64,000 bases of DNA, taken from positions 1 to 64,000 of the forward strand of contig OY723239.1 in assembly GCA_963210315.1 (NCBI GenBank), written 5' to 3'. Shown piece by piece: positions 62,859 to 64,000 of the stretch (its first letter is position 1; every line of letters begins with the position of its first letter). The stretch is from Rhynchopus euleeides. Its lineage: Eukaryota > Euglenozoa > Diplonemea > Diplonemida > Diplonemidae. The notes under the pieces were generated by a model. That model was not told the origin of the DNA. It saw nothing but the letters and a program-made list of their open reading frames with translations, and did no database searches. Both the position numbers and the translations under genes were made by a program.

Positions 62859-62935
62859 GTAACCCTCCATAGAAGAACCGTTGGTTAGAGGGGGAGATCC
62901 TGTCTGCCTAACCAACGGTTTCCCCAACAAGGGGT
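62859..62935. promoter_or_regulatory. divergent U1/U5 promoter
   Basis: 77 bp separate the two RNA starts. Each direction has its own motif: CTCTAACCAACGGTTCTT on the minus strand for U1 and GCCTAACCAACGGTTTCC on the plus strand for U5. Confidence 0.75.
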
Positions 62936-63048
62936 ATCTCACAACTTTTGCCCAGAACGAACTCATCTTTCGCCTTTTACTAAAGATGACCGTGGGTAAG
63001 AGTTACTCAAGTGAAAGCATAATTTTTGAAGAGGCCTCTGTGTCTCAC
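62936..63048 (+). ncRNA. U5 spliceosomal snRNA
   Basis: The invariant loop 1 TTCGCCTTTTACTAAAGAT lies at 62968-62986 on a CATCTTT/AAAGATG stem. Sm site AATTTTTGA at 63021, followed by GAGGCCTCTG. Length about 113 nt. U5 loop 1 aligns exons in the spliceosome. Confidence 0.95.
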
Positions 63049-63250
63049 TTGTTTTTATAACCGCACAAAATTACAACCAAGTTATTGGCAATATGGGAGG
63101 TAACAAAACACGTAGTAAAATACTGAATAAAACACTGCAAAACCACAGATTTGCCAGGAATGGTGCAGCTGTGTGTACTTTACCAAGTGTACACACATTA
63201 TTCACACTTTACCACAACTCAAACACAGGTCCAGAATAGGAAAGTATAAA

Positions 63251-63346
63251 ATTTTCCTCTCAGGATTGATATCCCAGGAGGAAATTCTGTCAGTTTTGGG
63301 TCTCTTTTCAGAGTCAGTCCATACCAATGAAGTACAGAAACTGTAG
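63251..63346 (-). ncRNA. unidentified snRNA-type RNA, copy 2
   Basis: Second copy of the RNA at 57902-57996 with the same promoter motif upstream (63347-63372). In the 3' hairpin C57905-G57934 of copy 1 is T63254-A63283 here, a base-paired replacement. See copy 1 for structure and possible identity. Confidence 0.5.
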
Positions 63347-63372
63347 CTTAAGAAATCGTTGGTTGCCCTTGT
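63347..63372 (-). promoter_or_regulatory. snRNA promoter motif upstream of the unidentified RNA, copy 2
   Basis: Minus strand AAGGGCAACCAACGATTTCTT, identical to copy 1. Confidence 0.6.
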
Positions 63373-63408
63373 AAATAGAGGCTAAGTACCACTTTGCAGC
63401 ATTTTCAC

Positions 63409-63999
63409 CTATTGTGCAGAGTAACCCCAGAAACTGTTGATTTTCATACTTGAGATTTCTGAGGTTCTGGGATGCAGATTCCGGAGTGTGGCCATAAAAA
63501 TATCCAGAACACCATCTCGGTGCGTGCCAGGGGTTGGAAGCCTCCTGAAATCATCGGGAGAGCCCTGGAAAGGCGGTGCCTCACGCTGGTTTGAGGCTGT
63601 GGTGGTGGAGATACCGTCCTCTTCCACATGCTTGTTCATGTGTTTGGTGAGGGACGAGCGCTGTATCGACGACCCGCCCCTCACCAGCGAGCGGGAGCAC
63701 GTGTCGACCGGACACCAGCACTTCGACGTGGCGACCTCGACTAGCTTCCCCGAGATGTCCACCCCGTCGCCTCCCTCGGCCGGCTGCTCTCCCGCGTTCT
63801 GCGCAGTCAGGGTGGTGCGCTTCGCAGCCCGCTTCAGCTCTGCTAGCGCCGTAGCGGACGCAACGACCTTCTCGTAGTGGGTGCTCGCCAGTGCCACCAC
63901 CCGCAGCGGATCCCCCTCCTTCCTGCCCGGTCCCCTCGGCGCTTTGGGGCGCGGCTTCGGGACCGCCCCGATGAGGAGCGTGGGCTGCCCCGGCTGCAC
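63409..63999 (-). CDS. partial protein with a C2H2-like zinc finger (unrecognised)
   Basis: A minus-strand frame open at the right window edge, ending at 63409. The first part is basic and Ala-rich; then CWCPVDTCSRSLVRG and SSLTKHMNKHVEED give a CX(1-4)C..HX3H zinc-finger arrangement. The coding look ends near HVEEDG (about 63620), where GTATC and later TTTCCAG/TTTCAG could be intron borders, so the last 70 codons may be intronic. No start in the window. Host gene or transposase fragment; undecided. Confidence 0.45.
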   Translation of the reverse strand: MQPGQPTLLIGAVPKPRPKAPRGPGRKEGDPLRVVALASTHYEKVVASATALAELKRAAKRTTLTAQNAGEQPAEGGDGVDISGKLVEVATSKCWCPVDTCSRSLVRGGSSIQRSSLTKHMNKHVEEDGISTTTASNQREAPPFQGSPDDFRRLPTPGTHRDGVLDIFMATLRNLHPRTSEISSMKINSFWGYSAQ

Positions 64000-64000
64000 C

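Overview
The window is nuclear DNA of a eukaryote, most likely a unicellular protist or alga. It carries Helitron transposons, 47-49 nt GT-AG introns, a Pol III-type 5S rRNA gene and a cluster of spliceosomal snRNA genes. I cannot fix the lineage from sequence alone.

Left and middle (1-56983). Four pure arrays of an 8-bp repeat (TGCGGGTT) lie at 1-4224, 13812-14843, 17451-23306 and 54714-56983. Between them sit three rolling-circle elements in the same orientation: A (4225-13811), B (14844-17450) and C (23307-54713). All three start with the same 17 bp (ATTATACTGTATTGCGG), carry the same subterminal motif exactly 85 bp in, and end with GGGTGCTTACACTTCTAG. Each lies precisely between two Ts of the repeat, and the two inner arrays are exactly 129 and 732 units long. 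A and C encode a Rep/helicase with an N-terminal zinc-finger array and a C-terminal OTU protease domain, which with T|T insertion points to the Helentron/Helitron2 branch. In C this gene has one in-frame stop. Both also carry a second, spliced, acidic/zinc-finger gene that I do not recognise. C has a third gene, predicted coiled coil plus a basic NLS. A double-hairpin element flanks the accessory gene on both sides in A and C. B has no Rep/helicase and is non-autonomous. The 5' terminal 561 bp is duplicated in tandem: 2 copies in B and 39 in C (21.7 kb, almost identical).

Right (56982-64000). The last 8-bp array breaks into a 5S rRNA gene. A complete 5S gene (minus) follows, then U6 (+), U2 (+), U4 (-), U3 snoRNA (-), U1 (-) and U5 (+), plus two copies of an unidentified short RNA gene (-). 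U1, U2, U3, U4, U5 and the unidentified RNA share one promoter motif (CCTAACCAACGGTTTC-like) about 10-15 bp upstream of the RNA start. U4 and U6 can form a perfect 10-bp stem II. U1 and U2 both deviate from consensus in the nucleotides that pair with introns. Two partial protein-coding regions (59143-59862 plus, 63409-63999 minus) and an inverted pair of AT/CCGGG repeats complete the region.
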